DNA of 64,000 bases from Elmis aenea (GCA_947652605.1 OX393576.1:12860575-12924574); one strand, 5' to 3'; positions 11,556 through 23,887 are shown, counted from the first letter of the stretch. Made by a program: numbers and translations. The notes: generated by a model from the letters alone, not told the origin.

Positions 11556-11586
<31 letters not shown>

Positions 11587-11700
11587 AGTGGCTTTTTAAA
11601 GAAGACTGTACAATTTAATAACGGAAAATCAATTCTGAGGTCCTGTTTGAAACCTATATGTCTCTTATTGTGAGCCTTAAGCTGTGTTCACACGGCGACA
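10812..11700. other. AT-rich stretch with a long poly-T run
   Basis: Nothing coding. The notable feature is a run of 27 or so T residues at about 11,560-11,586, which on the minus strand would be a poly-A run. No retroposed body was recognised beside it. Confidence 0.5.
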
Positions 11701-12228
11701 CTTTTCTAAAGAATTTCATACTTCATAAAAACCCTTAAAAATTATGACTATATACATAATATGAATAGTGCTATAGCATTTTCAAATACAAAACATTATT
11801 TCTCGATTTGTTTTTACACTCTGTTCCTTATTTTCAGCCCCTCCGGGAAATCGGTTTGATTTTCCAAAAATTTCACTGGACCAAAGATGTAGCCCATAAA
11901 ATTTGCTATTAGAAATGGGCCGTCCATTTTTTGTACAACCTTTTGTTTTAAAGATACAGCGGTTGCAAAGTCTAAGAAACAATTAAAGTTTTAAAATGTT
12001 TCACATTTTTTTGTACAAACTGCTTTATAACTTTTAAACCATTGCCTGTAGACAAAAAATAATTAGGATTAATTTTGTAGAGAATTTCATGTTCTATCAA
12101 AAGCCTCAAGGTGTTTTACGATAAAATTGATATTTTCGGCGACAGAGTATTATAAATGCAGAAGTATAAAAAAATCAAGTAAGCGTGGATATCTGCTCAG
12201 CATTTGATTTTAGAAAAAAGTTTTACTT
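11701..12228 (+). mobile_element. P4 right-arm fragment
   Basis: Close match to the right arm of the P4 palindrome at 51,480-52,190 and to 36,945-37,512, including the shared blocks AGCCCATAAAATTTGCTAT, GATACAGCGGTTGCAAAG and CGATAAAATTGATATTTTCG. It stops before the CACCCTGTA end, where it abuts a hAT-related segment at about 12,230. Confidence 0.8.
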
Positions 12229-12240
12229 ACATATTTTTTG

Positions 12241-12870
12241 TTAATAGTATCCTTTACGGACGCCAGAAATGCTATTTAAAAATGGCAATTTTTGTTGAGT
12301 TGGCCATGAAACCGTCTAAGATAAAATCAAAACTTTCTTATTTACAGGTGCGCGCATTCTTTGTCAGTAAAATGTTGCCAAGTTTTTGAAAATACGCCCA
12401 ATAGATCCGGAGAAAGACACAAAAAACGATATTCTTGTAAAAGCAGCTTTTTTCTCGGGGTTCGTTGAAAAATTCAATTACTTCTTTGTTTTCTATCCGA
12501 CATTTTTCTTCTTGATCTCGAAGTGTAGCAAAAGGATAGTCGTATCTCGCGATGTGTAAATCGATTCACTTTCTTTTGCTTTTAATATCCTTTACAGTCC
12601 AGCCGCCCGAAAATGATGCTTAAAAATAGAAATTTTGCAGTCGCGTTGGTCATGGAATTGCGCGGAAAAAAAATTCTGATGCGCGCATCCTTTGCGAATA
12701 AAACGGTGCAAAGTTTTTTTAAAAGGGTCTAACGGTCTTGGAGAAAAACGCGAAAAAGGAGACCCTTGTACAAGAGTTTATTCCTCGGAAATAATTCGAA
12801 AATTTGAGATTTTGATGGGTAGCTTGCGCTGTATAAAAAGTCGACCGCGACAACAAACTAATTAGTTGGC
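12241..12870. repeat. Diverged ~340-bp tandem duplication
   Basis: Unit 1 starts at 12,241 and unit 2 at 12,581. Both run through TATCCTTTAC, a GCCxGAAATG-like box, GCGCGCAT(C/T)CTTTG, CAAAGTTTTT-like and CTTGTA-AAG blocks in the same order. The units differ at many positions, so the duplication is old. Confidence 0.6.
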
Positions 12871-13060
12871 CATTCCTGCTACAAAACAAAAAATAAGTAT
12901 AACAGCATTTTATAGAATTCACAAAAAAATAAAATTTTAAAAACATAAATAAAAAACCAATTTTCAGCCCTAAGTGGCTGGCGGGTCGGATTCAGTGAGA
13001 TTTGGAAAAGCCATGTAGCGGGCCGCATCCGGCCCGCGGGCCGTTTATTGCACATGCCTA
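12241..13060 (-). mobile_element. hAT remnant of the GCATGTGCAA family
   Basis: The right edge reads ATTGCACATGCCTA, the complement of the end of the complete hAT at 34,027-34,586. The last ~350 bp run parallel to that copy, including GCGGGCCG-CATCCGGCC, CAAATCTCACTGAATCC, TTATGTTTTTAAA and CTAACTAATTAG-like sequence. The left end was not found, so the element is truncated. It contains a diverged tandem duplication (next entry). No convincing transposase frame; a 75-codon frame at 12,719-12,946 is not recognisable. Confidence 0.7.
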
Positions 13061-14537
13061 ACTAGAGCGTCCTCTGAAGATCTCATAAAAACCGATCATT
13101 TTTTAACGTATTAAGTTTGACCGGGTATGAGAGCATGCCCGGAAATGGTGGTTGATTAACCGAGAAGTAGAAAAACGATTTAAAATGAAACATTAAAAAT
13201 TAAAACTCTTTGCACAAATTTGCATATTTGCTAACCATTAAATCAACGATTTGTTAATGTAATTAGCTAGCTATGAATTCTATATGAATGCTACTGTGTT
13301 TACTAAATAAGGATGAAATAGCTATAAAGTAATTAATTTTTTTGCCACGGTATTTTATAAAACTGCACTGCAAAGTAAAATATATATATGGAGACTGCCA
13401 CCCGGTTTTAATTAAATTTACATCTTTAATTCAATTTAATGCGAAACAATTTAACGGATTAACGTAATAAAATATCTAGGAATATATTTATAAAAATTTG
13501 AAGTTAGTGATAGGGTTTTTTGATTTTCTGAAAAATCATACATAATTTTTAAACATATTATTCTTAACAATTTGCTTATGTATGATTATTTTTTTAATGC
13601 ACTATCGAATCAAGAAATAAATTCGAAATCAATAAAAAAAAATGTAGGTATACTATGTAATTTAAAAAAAAAAAGTTGACAGTCATTGGTCTGATATACA
13701 TACTTGATCCCAGAAAAAACATTTGTACGTCATTCGATAACTTTATTGGGATATCCTCTTAAATTTACAAAGTCATAGAGGTGCGACAGTCAATCTGAAT
13801 CATCCGGTATAATTAATTGATTTGTTGGGGTCATTTGTTCAAACAAATTTTATTGAAAGAAAAATTATTATTTGTTTCTCAAAAAAAAAAAACTTTATTT
13901 ACTGCACTCGTGATAGTTTATCCTTATATGATATAACTTTCTAGCACTACTTCAAATAATAGAGAATACAGAACAGGAGATAATTATAAAACAGTTTGAA
14001 AAATATCGCAGTGCAAGATTATAAATAAACCAATTTGAATGTGTAAAAAATCTAGAAAAATCACACATTCTCATTCTCATAAAATAAAATGGTCTTCATG
14101 TTGGCAAGACTGTTAGACCTCACACTCTTAAAATTTTGATTCGGCGAATCAATTTACTATATATTGGAACCGTCTATTACCGGCGCGCACATTGCCAAGC
14201 TGAATAAAAACCTGACGAAAGAAATCTATTGCCGACGAATATCAGGATATTTTTAAAGCGGTCGAGCAGGAACAGGAAATATTAAACGAAATCAAAATGT
14301 ACGTTGGGATCCTCTCAAAATTTTAAATCCTAATACCTAGCAACATCTGCATCTGCGTATCCGATAAACGTTTTGTTTATATTAGAAACGTTTGATTCGT
14401 AAACGGTATTAAATAGTCACAACAATACTTTACTTAAGCAGCACAATTTTTGTTTTCTTTATGCCTTCCTTAAATCTCAAGCAAAATGAAACAATTGTCT
14501 TACTTAAAAGTAAATGAGAAATGGTAAATAATTAATA
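13061..14537. other. AT-rich stretch, nothing recognised
   Basis: About 1.5 kb with no supported gene or repeat end. The segment near 14,160-14,330 is slightly GC-richer, but its frames are short and unrecognised. Confidence 0.5.
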
Positions 14538-14964
14538 TTTTTCTACGACCACTAATGTAAATGACTCTTACCGTACAGATTGCATGCATAGAAAGTGGGT
14601 CCTTACGCACAGTAAGCAAAAAGCACGGTTTTTTAAATAAATGATCAAAGTAGACCACGTCAAACACTTCCTGCATCCTTAGTAAGTGACTTATAACGCA
14701 CGGTAAGCAAAACGCACACTTGTCTAGAAATCTCAAAGTAGGCTTACGTCAAAATTGACAAGACAACGTAATTACGTGTATATTAGCAAAAAAGCCGTTA
14801 AAATCGTATGTACTATGTGATCGTAGAAAAAGTATGCCACAAAACACGAGTTGTAAAGCAATTACGAACTCGTGGAAATACGCACTCGCCGCTACGCGGC
14901 TCCGTGCGCAACTTTTCCACTCGTGCAGAATATGCTTCTTACAACTCTTGTTATGTAATAACTA
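14538..14964 (+). mobile_element. D element, copy 1 (Helentron-like)
   Basis: Left end TTTTTCTACGACCACTAA; its inverted counterpart ATCGTAGAAAAAGTATG is internal near 14,820; then a long hairpin whose outer stem pairs ACGAGTTGTAAAGCA-type sequence with TTACAACTCTTGTTATG and whose inner stem is built on CTCGTGG and CCACTCG around ACTCGCCGCTACGCGG; then AATAACTA followed by TT. The body has two diverged ~90-bp tandem units marked by GTAAGCAAAA(C/A)GCAC. No coding sequence that I can support; an 88-codon frame (14,808-15,074) just reads through the hairpin. Confidence 0.65.
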
Positions 14965-15245
14965 TTACGTGGCAATATATTTCAAATCGGTCTGCTTCTA
15001 CTAGTGAACTTATTATCACCGATACCAGGGATAAAGTTCTCCCGCCCGATATATATGTTGATTTTTACTTTTGACTCCTTTAGAGATAACTATTTAGTGT
15101 GCATTGAGTCGAATATTGTAGGGACATGCAGTTTTATACAAGCTATCTAGGTCAAAAGCATGGAAAAGTTACAAGTTACGTTGACGTACTTCAATTTTTT
15201 TTCGGCCAAATGTGTGTTGTTGTCATATTTTTTAAATTATTTATT
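14965..15245. other. Short unassigned spacer
   Basis: No feature recognised between the D element and the foldback. Confidence 0.5.
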
Positions 15246-15684
15246 TGATAGAAAATTTCCTTCACCTGTCAAATTTGCGTTTTCAACCAATCACTTATCT
15301 TAAATCTTCTAGAGATAAGAGCATCATTACACGGTAGTAATTTTACATTCGCTGTCAAATGTTGATCCTACTGTCATATTTGCGTTTTCGACCAATAACA
15401 AACTCGGATTTCCTAGAAACGACCAATAAACATAATCATACACTGATAATATCCTTTTCGAATTAACAAATTTTTATGCGTTTATTGGTCGTTTCTGAGA
15501 AATCTGGGTGTGTGATTGGTCGAAAATATAAATTTGCAGAGGGAATTGAATATTTTGGTCTTGATAATTTTTTGACGAATTTCGGCGACACACCCCTGAC
15601 GCACCACTCTGACAGTACTTGTCAAATTTGACATAACATACATTTAATTTGACAGGTAGGTTAGGTGAAGGAAATTTTCTGACA
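15246..15684. repeat. Foldback unit with GAAAATTTCCTTCACC ends
   Basis: GAAAATTTCCTTCACCTGTC at the left faces GTGAAGGAAATTTTC at the right, with TTGACAGGT just inside. A second inverted pair, CGACCAATAAAC (15,418) and GTTTATTGGTCG (15,479), lies near the centre, and the segment CTGTCA-ATTTGCGTTTTC is repeated directly near 15,268 and 15,373. A MITE or foldback is likely; the target duplication was not found. The 89-codon minus-strand frame here is a by-product. Confidence 0.5.
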
Positions 15685-16468
15685 AAATATAACTCGTGCA
15701 TTGCAAATAATCTACAATTTTTGACAAATCTTCGCTCATGCAAGTTGAATTAGAAAAAATGACGAGTGCACTTCGTTCTAGCATACTCCACTGTAAAAGA
15801 CAGAATGTTATTTGACCAACATTATTTGTTTAACTATCGTAACAAAAGCATGAAAACTTCATCGCATTAGTATTCTGTACTACGCTTCGATTTTTTTTAG
15901 TTGAACAAAGAACCAGCTACAAGTTTTTAATAAAAATCCAGTTACTGCAACATGCCAATTGTTAGCTGATTAAGAAACTTCCAACCGAACTATTTGGAAC
16001 GATTTAAAAAGACTCGATAATTTAACACGTTTTAAATGAAGCTGAAAAGCGACGTCACGTTAATATCTGTGGAAAACTGCCTGGAAGTTTTCTGGGAGAC
16101 GGTTTATTAGACGAATAATCATTTGCGATAAAAAATACGCTGCCGACAAATACAATGGCATTACTAGCGCCAAATGGCGGTTCCAGCCACAAATTAAGAT
16201 CACGTCGGTTAAACGTTACTTTTTAGCAAAAAATTTAATTTGTGGTTTATTTTGAATTGGTCATAAAGTATAGTGCAAATAAAAGAATATTAATCAAGTG
16301 TTTACAACTTCAGAAATTACGTGACTATTAGTTTATATTGGCAATTGAGCTAATTAGCCAACAAGACAGTACCTAATCACATACCAATATTTAAAAGAAG
16401 TTTTTAAATTATTGAAATATTCGTTCTTTTTAGTACATAGTCTGAACTATCGACAAAGATTAAATAAC
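15685..16468. other. Unassigned stretch
   Basis: About 780 bp with no feature I can support. Confidence 0.5.
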
Positions 16469-16792
16469 TTTTTTGTGCGATCATACTAGAAACAGCTGTT
16501 TGACGGACGCGTTAGCAACCATAAAGTACTGCGTTACCGGCCCTATCCTTAGCAACGGCCGTAAAAGTTACTTTTCAGGCCGTTACCCTTAGCAACGGCC
16601 GTAAAAGTTACTTTTTCGGCCGGTAATGCAGTACATACGCCGTCATCTGTCAGTGACAGAATGTCACGTAGTTTCTAACCTATAATTTTGAAAATTACTA
16701 AAAATTTAAATTGTTTTTAATTCGATCGCACAAAAAATGTAATATGCACCTCGGCCAAAACGTACTTTTTGGCCTTGATACATAAATAACTA
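16469..16792 (+). mobile_element. G element, copy 1 (Helentron-like)
   Basis: Left end TTTTTTGTGCGATCATACTAG; inverted counterpart TTCGATCGCACAAAAAATG inside near 16,720-16,740; then a hairpin GGCCAAAACGTACTTTTTGGCC; then TTGATACATAAATAACTA followed by TT. The middle has two direct copies of AGCAACGGCCGTAAAAGTTA. Same asymmetric layout as the D and H elements, with different sequence in the hairpin. Other copies are at 28,506-28,886 and 58,408-59,805, both inverted. Confidence 0.65.
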
Positions 16793-18913
16793 TTATTGGA
16801 TGGTCTTACCTTATAAATTTGTTTTTTGAAAATGTCAATAAAAAATCCCAATATTGGCTGTTACAGCTGGTCAAGCTACAGCTGGTCAAGCGACCCCTTG
16901 CGCACATATGTATAATACCCTTAATATTTATGTATAATCTCACTTATAAAACGTTCAATTTCAAACTTATTTTAGACCGCTAAACGGGTATAATTATTGA
17001 TATTTGTGAACATCAAAGTACGCCATTTTCAATACTAAATAAGCGCATGTACAGCTGTGCGACATTGTTGCAAGAACGCATTCGCACTCTTGGCAACAGC
17101 GCTTCGTGACCGCGTCCCAGTACTATTTATGTGCTTTTTTGTGCTTGTGATTGTTGTGAAGTGTAAATAAAACTAAAGGCATTGGTAGACGGAATGATTA
17201 AAAACAAATTAAATGATATTTTACTATTTACTATGGCTTATTGTCAGTTGAAAGGAGAAACTGTGACACAGTGAAGAAACTGTAAATGCAATTTGGGCCA
17301 CGTTCTACCACTACAGCCTACAGCTCACAGACGAACATGCTTATCATTAAATTTGCACCGAAGGAAACGACCAAAGCAGCCAGAATATAGCTCTCTAGCG
17401 TTCAAAATCAGATGAAATGGAAAATGTAACGTCGAAAGAAGACGAATTTTATAGTCCATTACATGAATACAATAAAATAATTTTAAATGCGTTTTTTTCA
17501 TGTGGTGTTTCTAAAAATGGTAACTATTATATCTCAAAAACTAATAGAACGATTTCATGAGATTTGGCACAGTGAATTTTGTTACGATTATCCAGCTTTT
17601 GTCGTAAGATCTTTGTTTTAAACATAGTAGTTAAATTTTTACATTCAGATGTCCGCCATTTTGTGATAAAATGGAAAAATAAAAATCCGCTACAAGTACT
17701 AGTTTTTTTGTCTGCTTTAAAAATATAAAGAAATATATATTTTATATAAAAACCAAAGAAAACAATCTTTTTTTTAAATGAAAATATCATATTTTATAGA
17801 AAGAACTATTTTATTTGAAATGTACATAATGCTTTTTCTATAAAACAAAAACGAATTCATAAAAAAAAGTTCAAATTCTTTCTACTTATCCCCATTCTAG
17901 GTGTATGTAGCCCCATAAGTCATTTACGTCGTATGTCTTAATTAAAAAATTACCTCTGTAGGTAATGTAGGTAATTTAAAAAAAAAACTGTTACATTTCG
18001 TCAGCAGGATAAAAATATTTTCGGAAATAAACTAAATAATTTTTACTGCAGCAACACGAAGCTGTGCAATGGTTTTGCATTGACAGTAAAGAGAAACAAA
18101 ACTAATAGGTAATTTTTAAATAAACACAACATTACAAAAAAATATATAACTGTCGATAAGTTTTTTTTTAAGAATTATGGTACAGGCAAATATTAAACTA
18201 CGTTACTTTGCATATTTTAACAGTATTTTGGAAATCCAATATTACACGAAATCCCAATAGTGAGAATTGAAATTGAATCACCTTGTATCGAGTGTGTATA
18301 GGAAATTATAATCCAATTTCTCAACTTTTAATAACTTACTCGACATTTGCGGCGGATGAATTATACACTGAAGTTGCAGTAACTGAATTTATGTAGATAG
18401 CGAATCATCAAAAGCCTGTGCTGTTCAACTTTCATTTTAATTTTAGTTTTTAATTAATAACGTAAACAAAGCTCAGTAGATAATTTATCACAAAACTATA
18501 CTTGTAGACTAAGAAGATAATTTGTAGCTTCTGAAGTTGGTTTTTATTTTAATTAAGGTTAGCAGCAGCTACCTAACAGAATATATCGTTTTCAATCACG
18601 TCATATTTCACTTCACTGCGCACGATTAAATAAGTTGATTGGGCGGAAGAGTACGACGGATATAATCCATTAATTTCTCATCTCTAGAAATAATCAGCCG
18701 TTTTGTTCTCTACAAAGACTAGTCTTACACAGCACTCCCTTATTCTAACGAATTATTTATTTAAATAAAAAAATTCCGGCGGCACAAAAATCCGTTAAAG
18801 TGGCCGGAGTCGACAAAGATTGTTTCCATAGTAATAAAAATAATGTTGCTTAGTTGCCGAGAATTAATAACCCGTTAGAGTTTGAATGAGCTTTGTGCAA
18901 TCGGATTTTGATA
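16793..18913. other. Unassigned stretch with a 15-bp tandem repeat
   Basis: ACAGCTGGTCAAGC(T/G) occurs twice in tandem at 16,863-16,892. The patch 17,020-17,340 is less AT-rich than its surroundings, but I could not make it a gene or LTR. A 47-codon frame at 17,419 begins MENVTSKEDEFY and is unrecognised. GAATCACCTTGTA near 18,275 looks like a lone, decayed P-type end. Nothing else seen. Confidence 0.4.
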
Positions 18914-19080
18914 TACAAGGTGTCCCAAATTCGGGGCTCAACATGAAGATGTCGCCTAAGAGCTACGAAGAAGTCGGTTATTTTGTAAAAATTTGGCGCT
19001 GAATTTTAATTTAAAAAAAAACTAACTTTTTAGTTCATAAGTTACTCAAAAAATTGTTTTAGTTTTTTTTTTTAAAACTA
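18914..19080 (+). mobile_element. Lone P-type left arm
   Basis: Begins TACAAGGTGTCCCAAATTCG, a typical left end. No matching right end was found, so it is a solo or truncated arm; its right limit is uncertain. Confidence 0.4.
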
Positions 19081-19465
19081 TATTTTCCTAATTTTTAGAG
19101 GTATTAAAAATGTGTAAATACACTTTCCTGGGGCAATTTTTTATTCTCTATACACTGCATTAAGATCTTGTTTCAAATCATTGTTTAACTTAGAACATCT
19201 TCAATTCTGTTATTTCATAGACACGTCATATTGGACTTTAACATAAAAAGGTACTTTTAAAAATAACATACCATTAGAGCAATTTCAAAAACAATCGCAA
19301 ATTTCAAAAAATAGACAATTTCATGAAATCAAAATTGCCATGAAAAACAAAACCTACAGAAATGTTACAAATATTAGAATTCTTTAGTATTGTACGTAAC
19401 CAATTTTAAGAGTTTTATGTTTTTATGATAATCATGTATATTAGTAACTAAAAAAGGTAATATTA

Positions 19466-20606
19466 TACAGGGTGATTGAAATTCGAATTTAAGCATGGGG
19501 ATCTCGCTTATTATAATAGCTAGAGTATAGGTTTAAGTTTGGCGAAGTTGCTAAATTTTGTGCTTATTGATAATCGAAAGAGAAATATCTCAAACGGTAT
19601 TCGAAAAAATACGAAAAAACCGGAAAATACTATTTTTGAAAATCGTTTATAACTCCTTTAAGTAATAAATATTTCAAATGTGTAAAAACATTGCTTAAGC
19701 AACTTTTTAAACCAAATCGGATGGTGGTCACAAATTTTTCCTAGATCGATTCGTTTTTGTTTTAATGAAACCAACTTTATTTTTTCTTCATGGTATTTTA
19801 CTTCTTTATTCATTGTCAAATTTTAAAAAAAAGTTTTAAACAATACCTAACCATTATAAATCAGGTAGGCCGGTCGTTGTAGTTTATGTTGTTTCCATGA
19901 CAACCAATCAAAAAACTAAAAGTTTTGAAAGTCTCTTCCTTGTCATCGTAATAGATTCGTTAAAGTGTACTTTAATAACGAAGAAAAACGCGAATTTTTT
20001 ATACCGTTCTTTTAAGTTTTGTTATACTTTATCACATACTTTATACAAATTTACTTAAAATTCTGTTCAATGTAGTGTTTTTTTCTGGATATGTTTGTAA
20101 TATTTCTTTTTATTGTCATTTTTTGGCAAAAACCCCATATTTTCCTAAGTTTCTGTCCAACGTACAGAAATATGAAATATTTAATTAATCAAGAAGTAAA
20201 ATACCATGTGTGATATCAATGAATTCGGAAAAATAAATGTTATTTGATTATGTGAATAGCAAAAATTGCGCCGATAAGAAAAAATAAAGTTGGTTGTCAT
20301 AAAACAAAAACGAATCGATCTAGGAAAAATTTGTGACCACCGTCCGATGTGGCTTAAAAAGTTGCTTAGGCAATGTTTTTACACATTTAAAATATTTCAA
20401 ACTCCAAAGGAGTTATAGACGATTTTCAAAAATCGTATTTTCCAGTTTTTCCTAATCTTCTCGGATACCGTTTGAGATATTTCCAATTTCTCTTCGGATT
20501 ATTAATGAGCACCAAATTAAACAACTTTGTCAAATTTAAACCTATACTCTAGCTAATATAATAAGCGAGATTCCCATGGTCGCCCTCGAATTTGAATCAC
20601 CCTGTA
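19466..20606. mobile_element. P5 long inverted-repeat element
   Basis: Ends TACAGGGTGATTGAAATTCG and CGAATTTGAATCACCCTGTA. Arms are about 350 bp (19,466-19,814) and 410 bp (20,193-20,606), with matching blocks such as GGGATCTCGCTTATTATAAT, AACGGTAT(T/C)CGA and TCCTAGATCGATTCGTTTTTG against their complements. The ~380-bp centre contains no clear gene; a short frame FNNEEKRE near 19,970 is suggestive of a transposase N-terminus but too short to call. A left-arm piece is at 52,466-52,616. Confidence 0.85.
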
Positions 20607-22056
20607 TAATTTTAGCCAAATATTTTAAAAATATTTCGTTGAAAAGAGCCAATATAGTGCCCATAAAAAAGGCACTAACTCATGAAAAACATTTAAAAAT
20701 GTATTAAAAACAAGCCACCGATCGATTTCTCGCATTCTACAATATAAAAGTGTTAGATTTTATTACTTTACCTTTAAAAACAAATAAGATTTTACAATAG
20801 TTTGTTTTTTTTCCTAATGATTTACTTTAAATGAAATAAATTAGTTCAAGATTTTAAATATTTTTAACTGTTACAATATGTAAGATCCCCATGATGGTGA
20901 AGTTATTTTGGACTAACTGTATTTCAATAAAGCAAAACCCTCAACTTAAGTTATATATATTTTTAGATCATGCCCTTGTTAAGCCGAGTATGTGTTATAT
21001 TAAGAATATAATAATGTAGCGTTTTTAAGAAGCTACGCACTTCTAAATTTGTAGACAGACACATTCTTTGTGTACTTTATTTGTTTTTTTGTTTGTCTCG
21101 TAATTAAAGTTGTTTGTCTAGCGATATGTCGGCAATATGTCGCAGAATCTTATTTAATATTTTTGTATTTATTAAATTATTTGCCCACATCAAATAATAT
21201 GGATAAGTCAAATTAATTGAAAATCAACAATAAATACAAATCAAAATACGAAAATAGATTTTGTTTCAGTTCAGTTCCCAGAAATCAAATTTTATTCGTT
21301 CCGTTACGAATTTTATGAAATTTTTCATTGAAAAAAACTCTCGTTTTTAGGGAAATGATCAAATCATCCTATCCTAATAATTTTACAAAAAAACTGCAAA
21401 TAAAGTAATTAAAAACTTGTTACATTTTGTAAGAAGCTAAATCTACATTTTCACTTGGTTTAAAATTTTTGATTCCAATTTAAAAAGTTTTAAAAATATC
21501 GCGATAGTCCACTTTCCAACTGCTTTACAGAGTTTTCATCCAACTTTTCACTATGGACCCGTGAGAGGCGTTTCCTATAATAGAATAATCCGCTGGATCT
21601 GAATTTAAAGTTGTAGATGTATTAACTCGCGGTAAACTGCAGAAAGTTCTTGAATCCCGTCTTAAATCACTTTGAAAATCTTTCTGGAACTCCTAACAAA
21701 AATGAGAGTTGTCATATAGGAAATGCATGAAGTCGACAAAAGGCTGGGGTTGCGTGCATTTCGAGTTCGGGCTGCGGAGAATCGAAGCTTGCTCTGTTAG
21801 CATACTGTAAATAATTAGTAAGCTCGGTGGTTGAAAACCCTTGACCTAAAAAAAGTGGCGTGTGGTGTGTATATTCACGAAGAAAATATAATAGGCTCGA
21901 TTTTCTGTAAAGCAACGATTACCGCTCATGTGCATGACAACATTAATAGCATTTCATTGTAGTGTTAAAAATGGGCGACCAAAAGTGCTGATAGTAACCA
22001 AATAGGACAACTGCACTGAATTTTAATAAATGTCTTAAGTGCATCGATTACAATTG
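20607..22056. other. Unassigned stretch
   Basis: About 1.45 kb. A 67-codon minus-strand frame at 21,712-21,915 lies in a less AT-rich patch, but I recognise nothing in it. No repeat ends. Confidence 0.5.
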
Positions 22057-22174
22057 TTTTATTTCATTTATTTATTTAGTAATAAGTCCTTCTACTATCA
22101 GTAGTTAGGTGTAGGACTGTTGAATTCTGTTATGCTGACTTTTTCCACGTTTTTTCTGTCTTGTGCTAGCTTTT

Positions 22175-22381
22175 TTATCTCCTGCAATTTGATTTTTTTA
22201 GCCGTTGCTGCTTTTTTAACTTCGTACTGCCAGGTTTTTCTCGATCTATCTCTTTAGTTTTTCCCTGTGACTTTGCTTCATAGGTTTTTCTGGTAAACCT
22301 TTCTTCTTTTATCCTATAAATGTGACCCAACAATCCCAGCGGTCTTTCTTGCGTTTTTGTTTCAACTGATTTCATTTTCAA
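22175..22381 (-). pseudogene. LINE-A reverse transcriptase C-terminal fragment
   Basis: Sixty-eight codons with the hallmark C-terminal region of this element: LLGHIYRIKEERFTRKTYEA followed by a lysine-rich tail that ends near KKSNCRR. In related LINEs this tail carries a GRPRKTW motif, changed or lost here. It lacks all catalytic motifs. Confidence 0.75.
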
Positions 22382-22668
22382 TTGTTCTCTGAATTTTTTA
22401 TTTCTGATTCGTTTTTACTTTGTTTTTATTGTAAACCTCATTTCTGCTGCATTCAAACGGCTACTATTTTTGTTTTGTAAGTGTCCATGTTTCGCTACTG
22501 TATAACAGTGCTGGGATTATTATTTTTTTTTACCACTTCCACTTTTGTTCATTTTGGGATTTCTCTCTGCCCAAAATTTTTTTTCCTAAACTATTAAATA
22601 TTCTATACATAATTCCTTTTATTTCGTTTATTTCCTTGTCCATCCTTTTCTCTATGATCACTCCTAAA

Positions 22669-23887
22669 CAGGGTAGATAAAAATCATGATTTTTAAAAAA
22701 AAATCAAAAAAATCGATTTATTTGATTTAAATCAGATTTTTTTGATTTAAATCAAATTTTTTTGATTTAAATCAAATGTACCATATTATCGAATTTAGTG
22801 ACATATTTACATGCTATTTCTGTTTTGTGCTAATATATTTAATAATCAATATATTAAATTCATTGGTGAATTTTTGTCAAAATGAAAAATTAAATATAAT
22901 GATTAAGAATTTTGAAAAAATCAGTGCTAAATGGTGATGTTCAATTAATTATATTCAGGGTGAGTCATTAGTGCGGGATCGGTCGATTGTGGCTAAACGG
23001 CTTGAGATATGAAGTTGATTCAAATGCTATTTTATACAGTTTTTTCTAAACAACACTATAAAAATATTTTCAAATATACAGGGTGAGTCACCTTTCTGGA
23101 ACTAATAGCAACTTTTATATTTCAAATACAGCACCCAATTTTTTATTTAATATTTTTGACCGCCTTAATTTTAGCTTTGCATCAATATAAAATACTACAG
23201 GTTTTTATACGGGGTTGTAAAAAAAAAAATTACTTTCTAAATTATTCAAGGTTTTAAGTCTTTATTTAAAAAATTCTCCTGAAGTTGTTTTGAAATACAG
23301 AGTTGTAATTTGGTATGGACAAGCAGAAAAAATTTCTCTGTTCGCTCGATATGAAAAAATTTGAATCACACATACAGGGGTGTTTATAAATAGGTGGCAA
23401 CTTCCATGATTTTCAAAAGCTCGTAACTCGAATTTTTTCAAACACAAACCCCTGTATTTTTTTATGTCATCGAATTCGTCTCTAAAAGAACTTCATATTT
23501 TGTTAAGTATGTTCTATACCCAAAACTCATACTTTTCGAGATATTCGACATTTTTCTTCAAATCGTTATTGAAGCAATTAGAGTGCCGTGAAAATCGAAA
23601 AAACTGACTGTTCACTTCGCTAACGTCAAAAACTTGTCATTTATTTTTTGAATTATTGCATTTCCACAATGAATATTACTTTACAAGAGCAAATTGATAT
23701 GGTTTATTCACCATTTCGTGTATTTAATTACCAATAGTAATACAATTTTGTTTTATTATAAATTAATATTATATTGTACTCATATAATCTGTGATTTAAA
23801 TTGATAATTTTTTTAAAAAAATCACTTGATTTAAATCATGATTTAAATCGTGATTTAAATCAATTGATTTAAATCTGCTCAACCCTG
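22669..23887. mobile_element. hAT element with ATTTAAATC arrays
   Basis: It starts CAGGGTAGATAAAAATC and ends GATTTAAATCTGCTCAACCCTG, with the 8-bp direct repeat CTCCTAAA on both sides (22,661-22,668 and 23,888-23,895). Removing the element and one repeat restores the LINE-A sequence. Both ends carry arrays of TTGATTTAAATCAAAT (about 22,715-22,780 and 23,825-23,878). The middle holds a P6 element (22,954-23,735). No transposase remains recognised. Confidence 0.92.
22954..23735 (+). mobile_element. P6 element, nested in hAT
   Basis: It contains three left-type ends in the same direction: TTCAGGGTGAGTCATTAG (22,954), TACAGGGTGAGTCACC (23,077) and TACAGGGGTGTTTATAAA (23,373). The same order recurs at 41,461-42,095. 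Near its right limit an ATG at 23,669 opens a short frame MNITLQEQIDMVYS that resembles the start of DUF4817-type transposon proteins. There is no complementary right arm, so it is a truncated copy. Confidence 0.7.

Noticed and set aside
11560..11586. Poly-T run as the tail of a processed pseudogene
   Set aside because: No retroposed body with coding similarity and no flanking duplication beside it.
14808..15074. 88-codon plus-strand ORF
   Set aside because: It reads through the D element hairpin into the flank.
15474..15743. 89-codon minus-strand ORF
   Set aside because: It lies across the foldback repeat; no domain and no codon bias.
17080..17180. Possible solo LTR with promoter-like GTGCTTGTGATTG and AATAAA
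   Set aside because: No TG…CA ends, primer-binding site or 4-6-bp duplication found.
21712..21915. 67-codon minus-strand ORF in a less AT-rich patch
   Set aside because: No recognisable domain, splice context or repeat relation.
22715..23878. Short regular repeats suggestive of a CRISPR array (ATTTAAATC)
   Set aside because: They are palindromic arrays at both ends of a hAT; no spacers and a eukaryotic context.
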